Source: Terracoccus luteus
GTDB lineage: Bacteria > Actinomycetota > Actinomycetes > Actinomycetales > Dermatophilaceae
Assembly (NCBI RefSeq): GCF_003635045.1
Contig: NZ_RBXT01000001.1
Location: 434,001-498,000 of the forward strand
Length of the DNA: 64,000 bases
Direction of reading: 5' to 3'
A program made the translations under genes and the position numbers. The notes beneath the pieces are model-generated. The model was not told the DNA's origin. It made no database searches and worked only from the letters and a program-made list of their open reading frames with translations. How positions within the stretch are numbered: the first letter of the stretch is position 1; every line of letters starts with the position of its first letter. Below, one piece after another: positions 1 through 8,003 of the stretch.

Positions 1-379
1 CCCCGACCAGCAGAAGCCGTCCGGCGTCCTGTCCGGTGGGGAGCGCAACCGCCTCAACCTGGCGCTGACCCTCAAGCAGGGCGGCAACCTCCTGCTGCTC
101 GACGAGCCGACCAACGACCTCGACGTCGAGACCCTCGGCTCACTCGAGAACGCGCTGCTCGAGTTCTCCGGCTGCGCCGTCGTCATCACCCACGACCGGT
201 GGTTCCTCGACCGCGTCGCGACGCACATCCTCGCCTTTGAGGGCACCGAGGAGAACCCGGCCAGCTGGTACTGGTTCGAGGGCAACTTCGAGGCGTACGA
301 GGCGAACAAGGTCGAGCGGCTCGGCCCCGACGCCGCCCGCCCGCACCGGGTGACCTACCGCAAGCTCACCCGCGACTGA
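1..379 (+). CDS. ettA: Energy-dependent translational throttle protein EttA, C-terminal part (partial)
   Basis: Only the last ~125 codons are present; the reading frame is open from base 2 to the TGA at 377-379. The fragment is the end of the second ABC domain of an ABC-F protein: an LSGGERNR signature, then [12 protein letters not shown] (Walker B with D-loop) and the switch [20 protein letters not shown]. The C-terminal [16 protein letters not shown] tail followed by [10 protein letters not shown] is characteristic of EttA rather than Uup or drug-resistance ABC-F proteins. EttA binds the ribosomal E site and couples translation to the ATP/ADP ratio. A strong hairpin follows 20 bases after the stop. 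The N-terminal half lies outside the window. Confidence 0.93.
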   Translation, partial: PDQQKPSGVLSGGERNRLNLALTLKQGGNLLLLDEPTNDLDVETLGSLENALLEFSGCAVVITHDRWFLDRVATHILAFEGTEENPASWYWFEGNFEAYEANKVERLGPDAARPHRVTYRKLTRD

Positions 380-399
380 CCGTCCGCTCCTGCGGACCC

Positions 400-431
400 G
401 TGCCCGCCCGACCTCCCGGTCGGGTGGGCAC
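400..431. terminator. Hairpin terminator after ettA
   Basis: Two 14-base arms (400-413 and 418-431) pair at 13 of 14 positions around a TCCC loop. There is no T-run, as is common for actinobacterial terminators. It sits between convergent ettA and the MocR gene. Confidence 0.7.
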
Positions 432-441
432 GGTGCGTTCC

Positions 442-499
442 GGCATCCGGGTCGGGTGTCCGGGATCGGGCCGTGGCGGAGCTCCGGACGGGGGATGCC
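442..499. repeat. Inverted pair of the GGATGCCG octamer between convergent genes
   Basis: CGGCATCC begins at 441 and GGATGCCG at 493, forming an inverted pair about 45 bases apart in the ettA/MocR intergenic region. The same stretch has a direct repeat containing CGGGCCGTGGCGG (about 464 and 516). The octamer is over-represented across the whole window (see findings). Confidence 0.6.
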
Positions 500-544
500 G
501 GGTGGTGGCGTCCGGAACCGGGCCGTGGCGGGGTTGCGGACCGG

Positions 545-1981
545 TCAGGCGATGAGGGGCGCCGCGCCCGGGGTGGCGGGCCCGGCGCCGAGGGCGAGCT
601 GCCACGCCGTCGCGAGCCGGCGGCCCACCTCGTCGGCCTCGTCGGCGGCGACGCAGAACGGTACCCGCACGTACCGACCGAGGCCGCCGTGCACCCCGAA
701 CTGCCCGCCGTGGGCCAGACGGACCCCGGCCCGCTCGCCGACCCGCGCCAGCTGCTCGCTGCGGTCCGTGGGCAGCTCGCACCAGAGGTTGAGGCCACCC
801 GACGGGACCGTGAAGTGCCAGTCGGGCACGTGCCGCCGCAGCGCCGCGACCATGGCGTCCCTGCGCCGGCGGGCCTCGGCGCGGCGATCCTCGAGCAGGG
901 CGGGAGCGGCGGTGAGCAGCTCGACGAGGACGAGCTGCTCGAGCACCGCCGTCCCGAGGTCGAGGCTGTGCCGGGCCTCGACGACGGATGCCGTCACGGC
1001 CCGGGGAGTGCGCACCCACCCCACCCGCAGACCGCCCCACCACGTCTTGGCCGCGCTGCCGAGGGTGAGCGTGCCGGCGGCGTGGGTCGCGAAGGGAGCC
1101 GGGGGAGCGGCGTCGAGCCCGAGCTCGACGAACGTCTCGTCGACGACGGGCGTGCACCGCGAGCGGCGCAACAGCTCGGCGACCCGGGAACGGGTGGGCG
1201 CGTCCATGAGCTGCCCGGTCGGGTTCTGGAAGTCGGGGATGAGGTAGGCGAGCCGGGCGCCGCTCTGGCGCAGCGCGATCTCGAGCGACTCCAGGTCCCA
1301 CCCGTCGTCGGTGACGGGGAAGGGCACCGGCCGCAGCCCCGAGCGGCGGCTGCCGACGACGGCGTTCGGGTAGGTCGGTGACTCGACGAGCACCCGGTCG
1401 CCCGTCTCGAGGAGCGCGCGCAGGGTCGCCGACAGGGCGGCGTGCGCGCCGGACGTGACGACCAGCTGGGCCGGGTCGGTCGGCAGGCCGCGGCCCTCGA
1501 ACCAGGCCGCCAGGGCGACGCGCGCCTCCGGGATGCCCTGCGGGTGGTAGCCGGCCGTCGCGAGGTGGCGCGGCAGCGCGAGCAGCGCCCGCTCGTAGGC
1601 CGCCGACAGCCCGGCCGCCGCCGGCAGGGCGGCGTAGGTGAGGTCGACGACGTCGGGCGGTACGTCGGTCGGGATGAGCCCGGCCCCCGAGAGGTGCAGC
1701 CCGTCGGGGCCGGTCGGCAGCGCCACGACGCTGCCCGAGCCGCGCCGGGTCTCGACGAAGCCCTCCTCCCGCAGCAGGTCGAGGGCGGCGCCGACCGTCG
1801 TCCGGCTGAGGCCGAGCTCGGTGACGAGGGCGCGCTCGCTCGGCAGCCGGGTGCCGACGAGGACGCGGCCGTCGCAGACGAGCCGGCGCACCCCGGTGGC
1901 AAGCGAGCGGTACGCCGGTCGACCGGACGCGGCATCCGGGCCCAGCAGCGAGGCGAGCGAGCGGGCGGACAGCGAACGCAT
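545..1981 (-). CDS. MocR/GntR-type PLP-dependent transcriptional regulator (YczR-like)
   Basis: The 478-residue protein has an N-terminal GntR winged helix (about residues 20-90, with LPSERALVTELGLSRTTV and a wing ending TRRGSGSVV) joined to an aminotransferase fold type I domain. The aminotransferase part shows the PLP-lysine region GSAAKTWWGGLRVGW and the DFQNPTGQ motif. Such regulators use bound PLP or a derivative as effector and often control a divergent gene. Here that gene is a YczE-type membrane protein 60 bases away, the classic yczR/yczE arrangement. The ATG at 1981 is first in frame and abuts inverted GGTCCA/TGGACC repeats that are probably its operator. The effector cannot be read from sequence. 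Confidence 0.88.
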   Translation of the reverse strand: MRSLSARSLASLLGPDAASGRPAYRSLATGVRRLVCDGRVLVGTRLPSERALVTELGLSRTTVGAALDLLREEGFVETRRGSGSVVALPTGPDGLHLSGAGLIPTDVPPDVVDLTYAALPAAAGLSAAYERALLALPRHLATAGYHPQGIPEARVALAAWFEGRGLPTDPAQLVVTSGAHAALSATLRALLETGDRVLVESPTYPNAVVGSRRSGLRPVPFPVTDDGWDLESLEIALRQSGARLAYLIPDFQNPTGQLMDAPTRSRVAELLRRSRCTPVVDETFVELGLDAAPPAPFATHAAGTLTLGSAAKTWWGGLRVGWVRTPRAVTASVVEARHSLDLGTAVLEQLVLVELLTAAPALLEDRRAEARRRRDAMVAALRRHVPDWHFTVPSGGLNLWCELPTDRSEQLARVGERAGVRLAHGGQFGVHGGLGRYVRVPFCVAADEADEVGRRLATAWQLALGAGPATPGAAPLIA

Positions 1982-1982
1982 G

Positions 1983-2021
1983 GGTCCACTGTCGCACAGG
2001 TGGACCTGTCATCAGGGTCCA
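1983..2021. promoter_or_regulatory. Divergent operator with GGTCCA/TGGACC repeats
   Basis: The 60-base divergent gap holds GGTCCA at 1983-1988, its inverse TGGACC at 2001-2006 and GGTCCA again at 2016-2021. This gives two overlapping inverted repeats with 12- and 9-base spacers. The position between a MocR regulator and its likely target makes it the probable autoregulatory and activation site. That function is inference from layout. Confidence 0.55.
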
Positions 2022-2041
2022 ATCAGGGCCACCATGGGGGC

Positions 2042-2812
2042 ATGGCCCGCTCCGCCCCGCTCCTGCCCCTCACGCCCCTCCAGCAGCTCACCGCCGGGCG
2101 GCTGCCGCGTCGCGTCGCGCAGCTGCTCGTCGGGCTCGTCCTCTACGGCGTGTCGATGGCGATGATGATCCGGGGTGCGTTCGGGCTCGACCCGTGGGAC
2201 GTCTTCCACGCCGGGCTCGCCGACCGCGTCCCCCTCAGCTTCGGCGAGGTCACCATCGCGGTGGGAGCCCTCGTGCTGCTGCTCTGGTGGCCGCTGCGCC
2301 AGTGGCCGGGCCTGGGCACCGTCGCCAACGTCGTCGTCGTCGGCCTCGCCGCCGACGCCGGCCTCAGCCTCCTGGCCCAGCCGGAGTCGCTGTGGGTGCG
2401 GGTGCTGCTGCTCGTCGGCGGGCTCGTGCTCAACGCCGTCGCCGGGGGCCTCTACATCGGCAGCCAGCTCGGGCCGGGCCCCCGCGACGGCCTCATGACC
2501 GGCCTGGCGCGACGCACCGGCTGGTCGATCCGCCTCGTGCGCACCCTCATCGAGGTCTCCGTGCTCGCGGTCGGCTGGCTGCTCGGTGGCCCGGTCGGTG
2601 TCGGCACCGTCGTCTACGCGTTCGGCATCGGACCGCTCGTGCAGTTCTTCCTGCCGCTGCTCACCGTGCGCCTCGACCCGGCGCGCGCCGGCGGCCCCGG
2701 GGCCGGGCCGGTCGTCAGTGCAGCAGGTCGTCGAGCGCCTCGTCGAGGTCGGGGTGCTCGAACCGGAACCCCGCCGCAGCCAGCACCGACGACGTGCAGT
2801 GCCGACCGGTGA
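2042..2812 (+). CDS. YczE/YyaS/YitT-family integral membrane protein
   Basis: A 256-residue membrane protein with about five hydrophobic segments from residue ~20 to ~215. It carries family hallmarks: LYGVSMAMMIRGAFGLDPWDVF near the first segment, IGSQLGPGPRDGLM in the middle loop, and VYAFGIGPLVQFFLP near the end. The ATG at 2042 is chosen because the hydrophobic domain starts right after it; the open frame upstream is antisense to the MocR gene. Function is unknown; it is usually paired with a MocR regulator, as here. The last ~33 residues are Arg/Pro-rich, unlike the family, and come from a 98-base convergent overlap with the next gene, suggesting that the original stop was lost. Confidence 0.82.
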   Translation: MARSAPLLPLTPLQQLTAGRLPRRVAQLLVGLVLYGVSMAMMIRGAFGLDPWDVFHAGLADRVPLSFGEVTIAVGALVLLLWWPLRQWPGLGTVANVVVVGLAADAGLSLLAQPESLWVRVLLLVGGLVLNAVAGGLYIGSQLGPGPRDGLMTGLARRTGWSIRLVRTLIEVSVLAVGWLLGGPVGVGTVVYAFGIGPLVQFFLPLLTVRLDPARAGGPGAGPVVSAAGRRAPRRGRGARTGTPPQPAPTTCSADR

Positions 2813-4124
2813 GGCCGAGGGCCGGGTCGGTGCGCAGCACGACGGAGCCCACCGCGACGGCCCGCTCCGGGGTGGGCGGAGCCGGAGGACGGCCGAGTCG
2901 TCGGCGCAGCGAACGCATGAGGTCGACGTTGCGCACGGGTGACGGCGACGAGGCGATGAGCGGCCCGTCGGGCAGCACGACGTCGGGCGTGAGGCCGAGG
3001 GCGGCGCGGACCACCGCGAGCCAGTCGTCGACGTGGACCCAGCTGAACCACTGACGTCCCGACCCCACCCGGCCGCCGAGGCCGAGCCGTGTCAGCGTCT
3101 CCAGCCGTCGCAGCGCCGGGGAGCCGGGCTGGAGCACGATCGAGGTGCGCAGCACGACCCGGTGGGCCGCCGCCGCGCCCTCCGACTCGGCCTCCCAGGG
3201 CCGGGCCACCCCGGTCATCTGCGGCAGCGCCGCGGGCCCGGTCGGCAGTGGGGTCGTCTCGGTGACGCGGGTCTCGCCGGCGTCCGACCAGATCGCCGTC
3301 GTCGACCCCTGCACCCACCGGGCGACCGGCACGGGCAGCCGCCCGCTCGCCCGCACGAGGGCCCGCGTCGGCAGCACCCGCGACTCGCGCAGGGCGTCGA
3401 CGTTCGCCGCCGTCGGGCGGGCGTCGACGAGCCGCCCGGCGAGGTTGACGACCGCCGTCCGCGCCGGGTCGGAGAGCACCTGCTCCCACGCCCCGTCTTG
3501 GACGCCGTCCCACTCCACCTGGCGATGGGGGACGCCCGCGTCGGCGCGGCGGGTGAGCAGGACCACCCCGTGCCCGCGCGCGGCGAGGTCGGCCGCGAGG
3601 GCGCGACCGAGGCTGCCCGACCCGCCCGCCACGACGACCTCCAGGCCGTCGGGCCGGGGCGTGACGACGAGCGACGCGAGCCGGGCGAGGTCGTCGGGCC
3701 ACCCGTCCGACAGTGGCCCGGCGACGAGCCGTGCGACGAGTGGGGACGCCGGCCCGGTCAGCGAGATCCGTTGTGACAGAGCGCAGCTCATGCCGTCGGA
3801 CCCCGCCTCGACGACCCACTCGACGCGCATCGCGCCGCCCGGGAGCGGCTGCTCGAGGGTCAGCCGGCCCGGGGCGGCCGTCGCCGGTGGGGTGACCTCG
3901 ACCAGCCTGAGGGGCGGCGCCGTGCGGCGGTGCAGCGCGCTGAAGGGCCCCGCGGGGGCGTAGGCGCCCGTCGCGCCGGCGCGGACGTCGCCGTCGACGT
4001 GTGCCTCCTCGATCGCGCCGCACCACTGCGCCCACCGGCGAGGGTCACCGACGACGGACCACAGCCGACCGGCATCCGTCGCGAAGGTCTGTCGTCGGGT
4101 GCGCTGCCACGGCATGGACCCCAC
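2715..4124 (-). CDS. TIGR01777-type NAD-dependent epimerase with N-terminal SRPBCC domain
   Basis: This 469-residue protein joins a START/SRPBCC-like lipid-binding domain (about residues 10-150, beginning TFATDAGRLWSVVGDPRRWAQW) to an extended-SDR nucleotide-sugar epimerase domain. The SDR part starts at about residue 160 with the Rossmann glycine motif VVVAGGSGSLGRALA. VVNLAGRLVDARPT, WVQGSTTAIW and GSGRQWFSWVHVDDW further along are TIGR01777 hallmarks. Many homologues lack the SRPBCC part, but the fusion is known in actinobacteria. The substrate is unknown. It is convergent with yczE, overlapping it by 98 bases. A start nine bases downstream (MPWQ) is equally possible. Confidence 0.85.
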   Translation of the reverse strand: MGSMPWQRTRRQTFATDAGRLWSVVGDPRRWAQWCGAIEEAHVDGDVRAGATGAYAPAGPFSALHRRTAPPLRLVEVTPPATAAPGRLTLEQPLPGGAMRVEWVVEAGSDGMSCALSQRISLTGPASPLVARLVAGPLSDGWPDDLARLASLVVTPRPDGLEVVVAGGSGSLGRALAADLAARGHGVVLLTRRADAGVPHRQVEWDGVQDGAWEQVLSDPARTAVVNLAGRLVDARPTAANVDALRESRVLPTRALVRASGRLPVPVARWVQGSTTAIWSDAGETRVTETTPLPTGPAALPQMTGVARPWEAESEGAAAAHRVVLRTSIVLQPGSPALRRLETLTRLGLGGRVGSGRQWFSWVHVDDWLAVVRAALGLTPDVVLPDGPLIASSPSPVRNVDLMRSLRRRLGRPPAPPTPERAVAVGSVVLRTDPALGLTGRHCTSSVLAAAGFRFEHPDLDEALDDLLH

Positions 4125-4152
4125 CGTAGGCCGGGCGGCCGACGGCAGGGCG

Positions 4153-4791
4153 TCAGGCCGCCGCGCCGACGAGCCGCAGGGCGAGGTGGGCGTTGGTCGT
4201 CGCGATCTGCGACGGCGTGCGGCGGATCGTGGGGGAGTACCAGCGGGCGACGTCGACGGCGATCGACAGCAGGGCGAGCGCGGTGTCGCCGACGTCGTCG
4301 ATGGTGAAGCTGCCGTCGGCCACGCCGGCCTCGAGCACGCCGCGCACGACGGCGTCGATCTGCTTGCGCAGCCCGAGCACCTCGGCGTGGTGCTCGGGGG
4401 TGAGGTGGTGGTGCTCGTACTGCACGACCCGGGCGATCTCGTACTTCTCCGCGTGCCACTTCGAGAAGGTCGCCATGACGGCCGCGAGCTGCTCGCGTGG
4501 GGTGGGCGACTGCGCCACGGCCTCGCGCACGGCCGCGAGGGCCGACTCGTGGCCGGTGCGGCTCAGGCCCATGAGCAGCTCCTCCTTGGAGCCGAAGTGG
4601 ACGTAGACGCCGGCCGGGCTCAGCCCCGCCCCGGAGGCGATGTCGCGGGTCGTCGTGGCGTGGAAGCCCTTGTCGGCGAAGGACCGGGCCGCCGCGGCCA
4701 TGAGTCGGTCGACGGTGGGCCCGCTGCTCGGCTCGCGGGTCGTCTCGCGGGTCGTCTCGGGCACGGCGGCGCTCGTGGTGGTGCGGGGCAC
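4153..4791 (-). CDS. TetR-family transcriptional regulator of acyl-CoA metabolism (putative)
   Basis: A 212-residue TetR protein. The helix-turn-helix lies at about residues 30-75 with the signature FADKGFHATTTRDIASGAGLS and VYVHFGSKEELL; the ligand domain follows. GTG at 4791 is the only start that keeps the complete DNA-binding domain without running into a palindrome at 4819-4836. It is divergent from an acyl-CoA dehydrogenase/SDR pair, so it probably represses that pair and itself, with an acyl-CoA as likely effector. The effector is inference from context. No clear Shine-Dalgarno sequence precedes the GTG, so a leaderless or short-leader mRNA is possible. Confidence 0.85.
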   Translation of the reverse strand: MPRTTTSAAVPETTRETTREPSSGPTVDRLMAAAARSFADKGFHATTTRDIASGAGLSPAGVYVHFGSKEELLMGLSRTGHESALAAVREAVAQSPTPREQLAAVMATFSKWHAEKYEIARVVQYEHHHLTPEHHAEVLGLRKQIDAVVRGVLEAGVADGSFTIDDVGDTALALLSIAVDVARWYSPTIRRTPSQIATTNAHLALRLVGAAA

Positions 4792-4818
4792 GTTGACAGC
4801 ATGCCGTAGCGTCGCGAA

Positions 4819-4836
4819 ACTAAGCAAGCGCTTAGT
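4819..4836. promoter_or_regulatory. TetR operator palindrome
   Basis: Seven-base arms ACTAAGC and GCTTAGT flank AAGC in the 87-base gap between the divergent TetR and acyl-CoA dehydrogenase genes. The CAAGCGCTT core resembles sites bound by TetR repressors of lipid and sterol catabolism (KstR2-like, as I recall). It is AT-richer than its surroundings. Confidence 0.65.
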
Positions 4837-4878
4837 CACCGGCGTGCCAGCGGCGCGCCCCCCGCCCAGGAGGACCCG

Positions 4879-6030
4879 ATGCCCCGCCACCTCTACGACG
4901 CCGACCACGAGGCGGTGCGCGCCTCCGCCCGCGAGTTCGTCGCCCGCACGCTCGCCCCGCGGGCCGAGCAGATGATCGCCGACAAGGTCATCGACCGGGA
5001 GGTGTGGCGAGAGGCCGGCAAGCAGGGCTTCTTCGGCTTCGACATCCCCGAGGAGTTCGGCGGCGCGGGCGTCGACGACTACCGCTTCAACGCCGTCGTC
5101 GCCGAGGAGATGTCGCGCTTCAACGCCGCGACGAGCTCGTGCTTCGGCATCCACTCCGACGTCTGCCCGCCGTACATCGTCGACCTGGGCACCGAGGAGC
5201 AGAAGCAGCGCTGGCTGCCGGGTATCGCGAGCGGCGACCTCGTCATCGGCATCGCGATGACCGAGCCGAGCGGCGGCTCCGACCTCGCGGCCCTCAAGAC
5301 GACCGCGGTGCGCGAGGCCGACGGCGAGGGCTGGGTGCTGAACGGCAGCAAGACGTTCATCACCAACGGCTACCAGGCCGACCTCGTCATCGTGGCCGCC
5401 CGCACCGACCCGAGCCGCGGGGCCAAGGGCATCACCCTCTTCGTCGTCGAGCGCGGCATGCCCGGCTTCGTCAACGGCCGCAAGCTCGACAAGGTCGGCA
5501 TGCCCGAGAGCGACACCGCCGAGCTGTTCTTCGAGGACGTCCGGGTGCCCGACGAGAACCGGCTCGGCGAGCCCGGCATGGGCTTTGTCGCCATGATGCA
5601 GCGACTGCCGCAGGAGCGGGTCGGTGCGGCCGTGAGCAACGTCGCCCACGCGAAGGCGATCCTCGAGGAGACCATCGAGTACGCCAAGCAGCGCAAGGCG
5701 TTCGGTCAGGCCATCGGGACCTTCCAGCACAACAAGTTCCTCCTCGCCGAGCTCGTGACGAAGATCGAGGTGGCCGAGGCCTACGTCGACGACTGCGTCC
5801 TCGCCCACTCCCGGCACGAGCTGAGCGCGGTCGACGCGGCGAAGGCGAAGTGGTGGAGCGCGTCGGTGCAGAACGACGTCCTCGACCACTGCGTGCAGCT
5901 GCACGGCGGCTACGGCTTCATGAACGAGTACCGGGTGGCCCGGGCCTGGCGCGACGCCCGCGTGACGAAGATCTGGGCGGGCAGCAACGAGATCATGAAG
6001 GAGCTCATCGGCCGGGACCTCGGTCTGTGA
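4879..6030 (+). CDS. Acyl-CoA dehydrogenase
   Basis: FAD-dependent enzyme of 383 residues, the usual family length, that introduces the alpha-beta double bond in acyl-CoA thioesters. Visible motifs: the FAD/substrate region AMTEPSGGSDLAALKTTA and NGSKTFITNG in the middle, QRKAFGQAIGTFQ at the start of the C-terminal helical domain, and HGGYGFMNEYRVARAWRDARV followed by IWAGSNEIMKELI at the end, the region that holds the catalytic glutamate in many members. An AGGAGG box precedes the ATG. It overlaps the SDR gene by a GTGA junction and is probably controlled by the divergent TetR. Chain-length specificity is not predictable. Confidence 0.93.
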   Translation: MPRHLYDADHEAVRASAREFVARTLAPRAEQMIADKVIDREVWREAGKQGFFGFDIPEEFGGAGVDDYRFNAVVAEEMSRFNAATSSCFGIHSDVCPPYIVDLGTEEQKQRWLPGIASGDLVIGIAMTEPSGGSDLAALKTTAVREADGEGWVLNGSKTFITNGYQADLVIVAARTDPSRGAKGITLFVVERGMPGFVNGRKLDKVGMPESDTAELFFEDVRVPDENRLGEPGMGFVAMMQRLPQERVGAAVSNVAHAKAILEETIEYAKQRKAFGQAIGTFQHNKFLLAELVTKIEVAEAYVDDCVLAHSRHELSAVDAAKAKWWSASVQNDVLDHCVQLHGGYGFMNEYRVARAWRDARVTKIWAGSNEIMKELIGRDLGL

Positions 6031-6806
6031 GCGACGCGGCAGGGCGCCCCCGCCTGCACGAGGGGGCCGTCGCGGTCGTCACCGGGGCGAGCCGGGGCAT
6101 CGGGCTCGGCATCGCCGAGCGGCTCGTCGCCGACGGCGCCCGGGTCGTCGTCACCGCCCGGAAGGCGGAGGCCCTGGCCGAGGCCGTCGACCGTCTCGGC
6201 GGCCCCGAGCACGCCCTCGGCGTCGCCGGCAACGCCGCCGACGAGGCCCATCAGGACGAGGTCCTCGCGGCCGCCCGTGAGACCTTCGGCGGGCTGCACC
6301 TGCTCGTCAACAACACCGGCATCAACCCCGCGTACGGCCCGATGCTCGACAGTGACCTCGACGTCGCCCGCAAGGTGCTCGACGTCAACGTCGTGGCCGC
6401 GTTCTCGTGGATCCGCAAGGCCGTCGCCGCGGGCCTCGGGGATGCCGGTCACCCGGGCGCCGTCGTCAACGTGGCCTCCGTCGCGGGGCTGGGGGCCTCC
6501 GGGGTCATCGGCTGGTACGGCGTCTCGAAGGCCGCGCTCATCCACCTGACGACCGAGCTCGGGTACGAGCTGGGGCCCGACGTGCGGGTCAACGCCGTGG
6601 CGCCGGCCGTCGTCAAGACCCGCTTCGCCGAGGCACTCTACGAGGGTCGCGAGGAGAAGGTGGCGTCGCGCTACCCGATGCGCCGCCTCGGGGTGCCGGA
6701 GGACGTCGCGGGTGCGGTGAGCTTCCTGCTCGGCCGCGACGCGTCGTGGGTCACGGGGCAGACGCTGACGGTCGACGGGGGAGTGACGCTCGCGGGCGGG
6801 GTCTGA
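6027..6806 (+). CDS. SDR-family oxidoreductase
   Basis: A 259-residue classical short-chain dehydrogenase/reductase. Visible are the cofactor motif TGASRGIGLG (about residue 20), LVNNTGINP (NNAG variant), the catalytic serine strand NVASVAG and the YGVSK active-site tetrad segment, ending in the usual VDGGVTLAGG. The GTG start at 6027 overlaps the acyl-CoA dehydrogenase stop (GTGA), so the two are translationally coupled. The pair probably acts in one degradative pathway, for example oxidation of a 3-hydroxyacyl intermediate. The substrate is inferred from the neighbour only. Confidence 0.9.
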   Translation: MSDAAGRPRLHEGAVAVVTGASRGIGLGIAERLVADGARVVVTARKAEALAEAVDRLGGPEHALGVAGNAADEAHQDEVLAAARETFGGLHLLVNNTGINPAYGPMLDSDLDVARKVLDVNVVAAFSWIRKAVAAGLGDAGHPGAVVNVASVAGLGASGVIGWYGVSKAALIHLTTELGYELGPDVRVNAVAPAVVKTRFAEALYEGREEKVASRYPMRRLGVPEDVAGAVSFLLGRDASWVTGQTLTVDGGVTLAGGV

Positions 6807-6896
6807 CGCGCGGCGGTCGGCGGAGGGTAGTGGTTCGCGCGGGCGAGCCCACCGGCATCCGCTCACCGGACACCGGGTTTGGCGGGTAAGGACTAC

Positions 6897-6915
6897 CTAA
6901 GTAAGGTGAGCCTGT
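6897..6915 (+). promoter_or_regulatory. IdeR/DtxR-type iron box
   Basis: The 19-mer CTAAGTAAGGTGAGCCTGT agrees with the DtxR/IdeR consensus TTAGGTTAGGCTAACCTAA at about 11 positions, including the AGG and GCCT core. It lies 27 bases before the GTG of the siderophore-binding lipoprotein gene in a locally AT-richer patch, as expected for iron-dependent repression of the uptake operon. Confidence 0.72.
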
Positions 6916-6941
6916 CCTTCCGATCGACAGAGAGACCCACC

Positions 6942-8003
6942 GTGCTCCGTCTCCGTTCCGCCCTCCCCGTCGCTGCCCTTCCCGCCGCCGTGGCCCTGCT
7001 CGTGCTCGCCGGGTGCTCCACCGGCCCCTCGGGCTCGACCACCGTGGAGCCCGGCGCCGGGGGCTCGACGTCGCAGGCCGACGCGAACGCGTTCCCGGTC
7101 ACCATCACGCACGCCTTCGGCAAGGCCACGATCAACGCCGCCCCGAAGCGCGTCGTCACCCTCGGCTGGACCGACGCCGACCACGTCGCGGCCCTCGGCG
7201 TCGCACCGGTCGGCGCCCCCAAGGTGACGTGGGGCGGCAACGCGAAGCAGTCGAGCGACTGGTTCGACAAGCAGCTCGCCGCCATCGGCGGCGCCGCGCC
7301 GACGCGCTTCGACGACGCCGACGGTGCGCCGATCGAGGAGATCGCCAAGCTCGACCCCGACCTCATCCTCGCCACGAACTCCGGCATCACGAAGGTCGAG
7401 TACGACAAGCTGAGCAAGCTGGCACCGGTCGTCGCCTACCCGAAGGTCGCCTGGGGCACCCCTTGGGAGGAGTCGCTCGACCTCATCGGCACGGCCCTCG
7501 GGCGCTCGGGCAAGGCCGCCGAGGTCAAGGCCCAGACGGAGCAGACCCTCGAGGCCGCCCGCACGAAGTACCCGCAGCTCGCGGGCAAGACCTTCATCTA
7601 CGCCTTCGTCACGCCGACCGACTACAGCCAGGTCGGTTACTACACGCCGCTCGACCTGCGCCCGCGCATGCTCACGGAGCTCGGCATGAAGAACGCCCCC
7701 GTCATCGAGAAGCTGAGCGAGGGCTCGAGCGAGTTCTACAAGACGGTCAGCGCCGAGCAGGCACCCACGCTCACGTCGGACATCCTGCTCACCTACGTCG
7801 AGCAGGGCGACGAGGTCGCGAACATGAAGAAGGACCCGCTCATCGGCCAGATCCCCGCGGTCAAGGCGGGCGCCGTCGTCGCGACCGCCGACAAGCGCGT
7901 CGGCCTGACGACGAGCTCGCCCTCGCCGCTGTCGATCCCGTTCATGGTCGACCTGTTCGTCCCCACGGTCGCCGAGGCCGTCGCGAAGGCCGACGCCAGC
8001 TGA
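6942..8003 (+). CDS. Iron-siderophore ABC transporter substrate-binding lipoprotein
   Basis: The 353-residue protein begins with a signal peptide and lipobox (LVLAGCSTG, lipidated Cys about residue 25), then a short Ser/Gly linker and a type III periplasmic-binding fold. It shows KRVVTLGWTDADHVAALGV near the start and GAPIEEIAKLDPDLILA mid-protein, typical of FepB/FecB-like receptors. It captures a ferric siderophore at the cell surface. The GTG at 6942 is chosen because a TTG start further upstream (6879) would place the iron box inside the gene and bury the signal peptide. First gene of the uptake operon; its stop overlaps the next start (TGATG). Confidence 0.92.
   Translation: MLRLRSALPVAALPAAVALLVLAGCSTGPSGSTTVEPGAGGSTSQADANAFPVTITHAFGKATINAAPKRVVTLGWTDADHVAALGVAPVGAPKVTWGGNAKQSSDWFDKQLAAIGGAAPTRFDDADGAPIEEIAKLDPDLILATNSGITKVEYDKLSKLAPVVAYPKVAWGTPWEESLDLIGTALGRSGKAAEVKAQTEQTLEAARTKYPQLAGKTFIYAFVTPTDYSQVGYYTPLDLRPRMLTELGMKNAPVIEKLSEGSSEFYKTVSAEQAPTLTSDILLTYVEQGDEVANMKKDPLIGQIPAVKAGAVVATADKRVGLTTSSPSPLSIPFMVDLFVPTVAEAVAKADAS

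Noticed and set aside
6879-6941. A TTG start extending the siderophore-binding protein
   Set aside because: It would place the IdeR box within the gene and disrupt the lipoprotein signal; GTG 6942 fits better.
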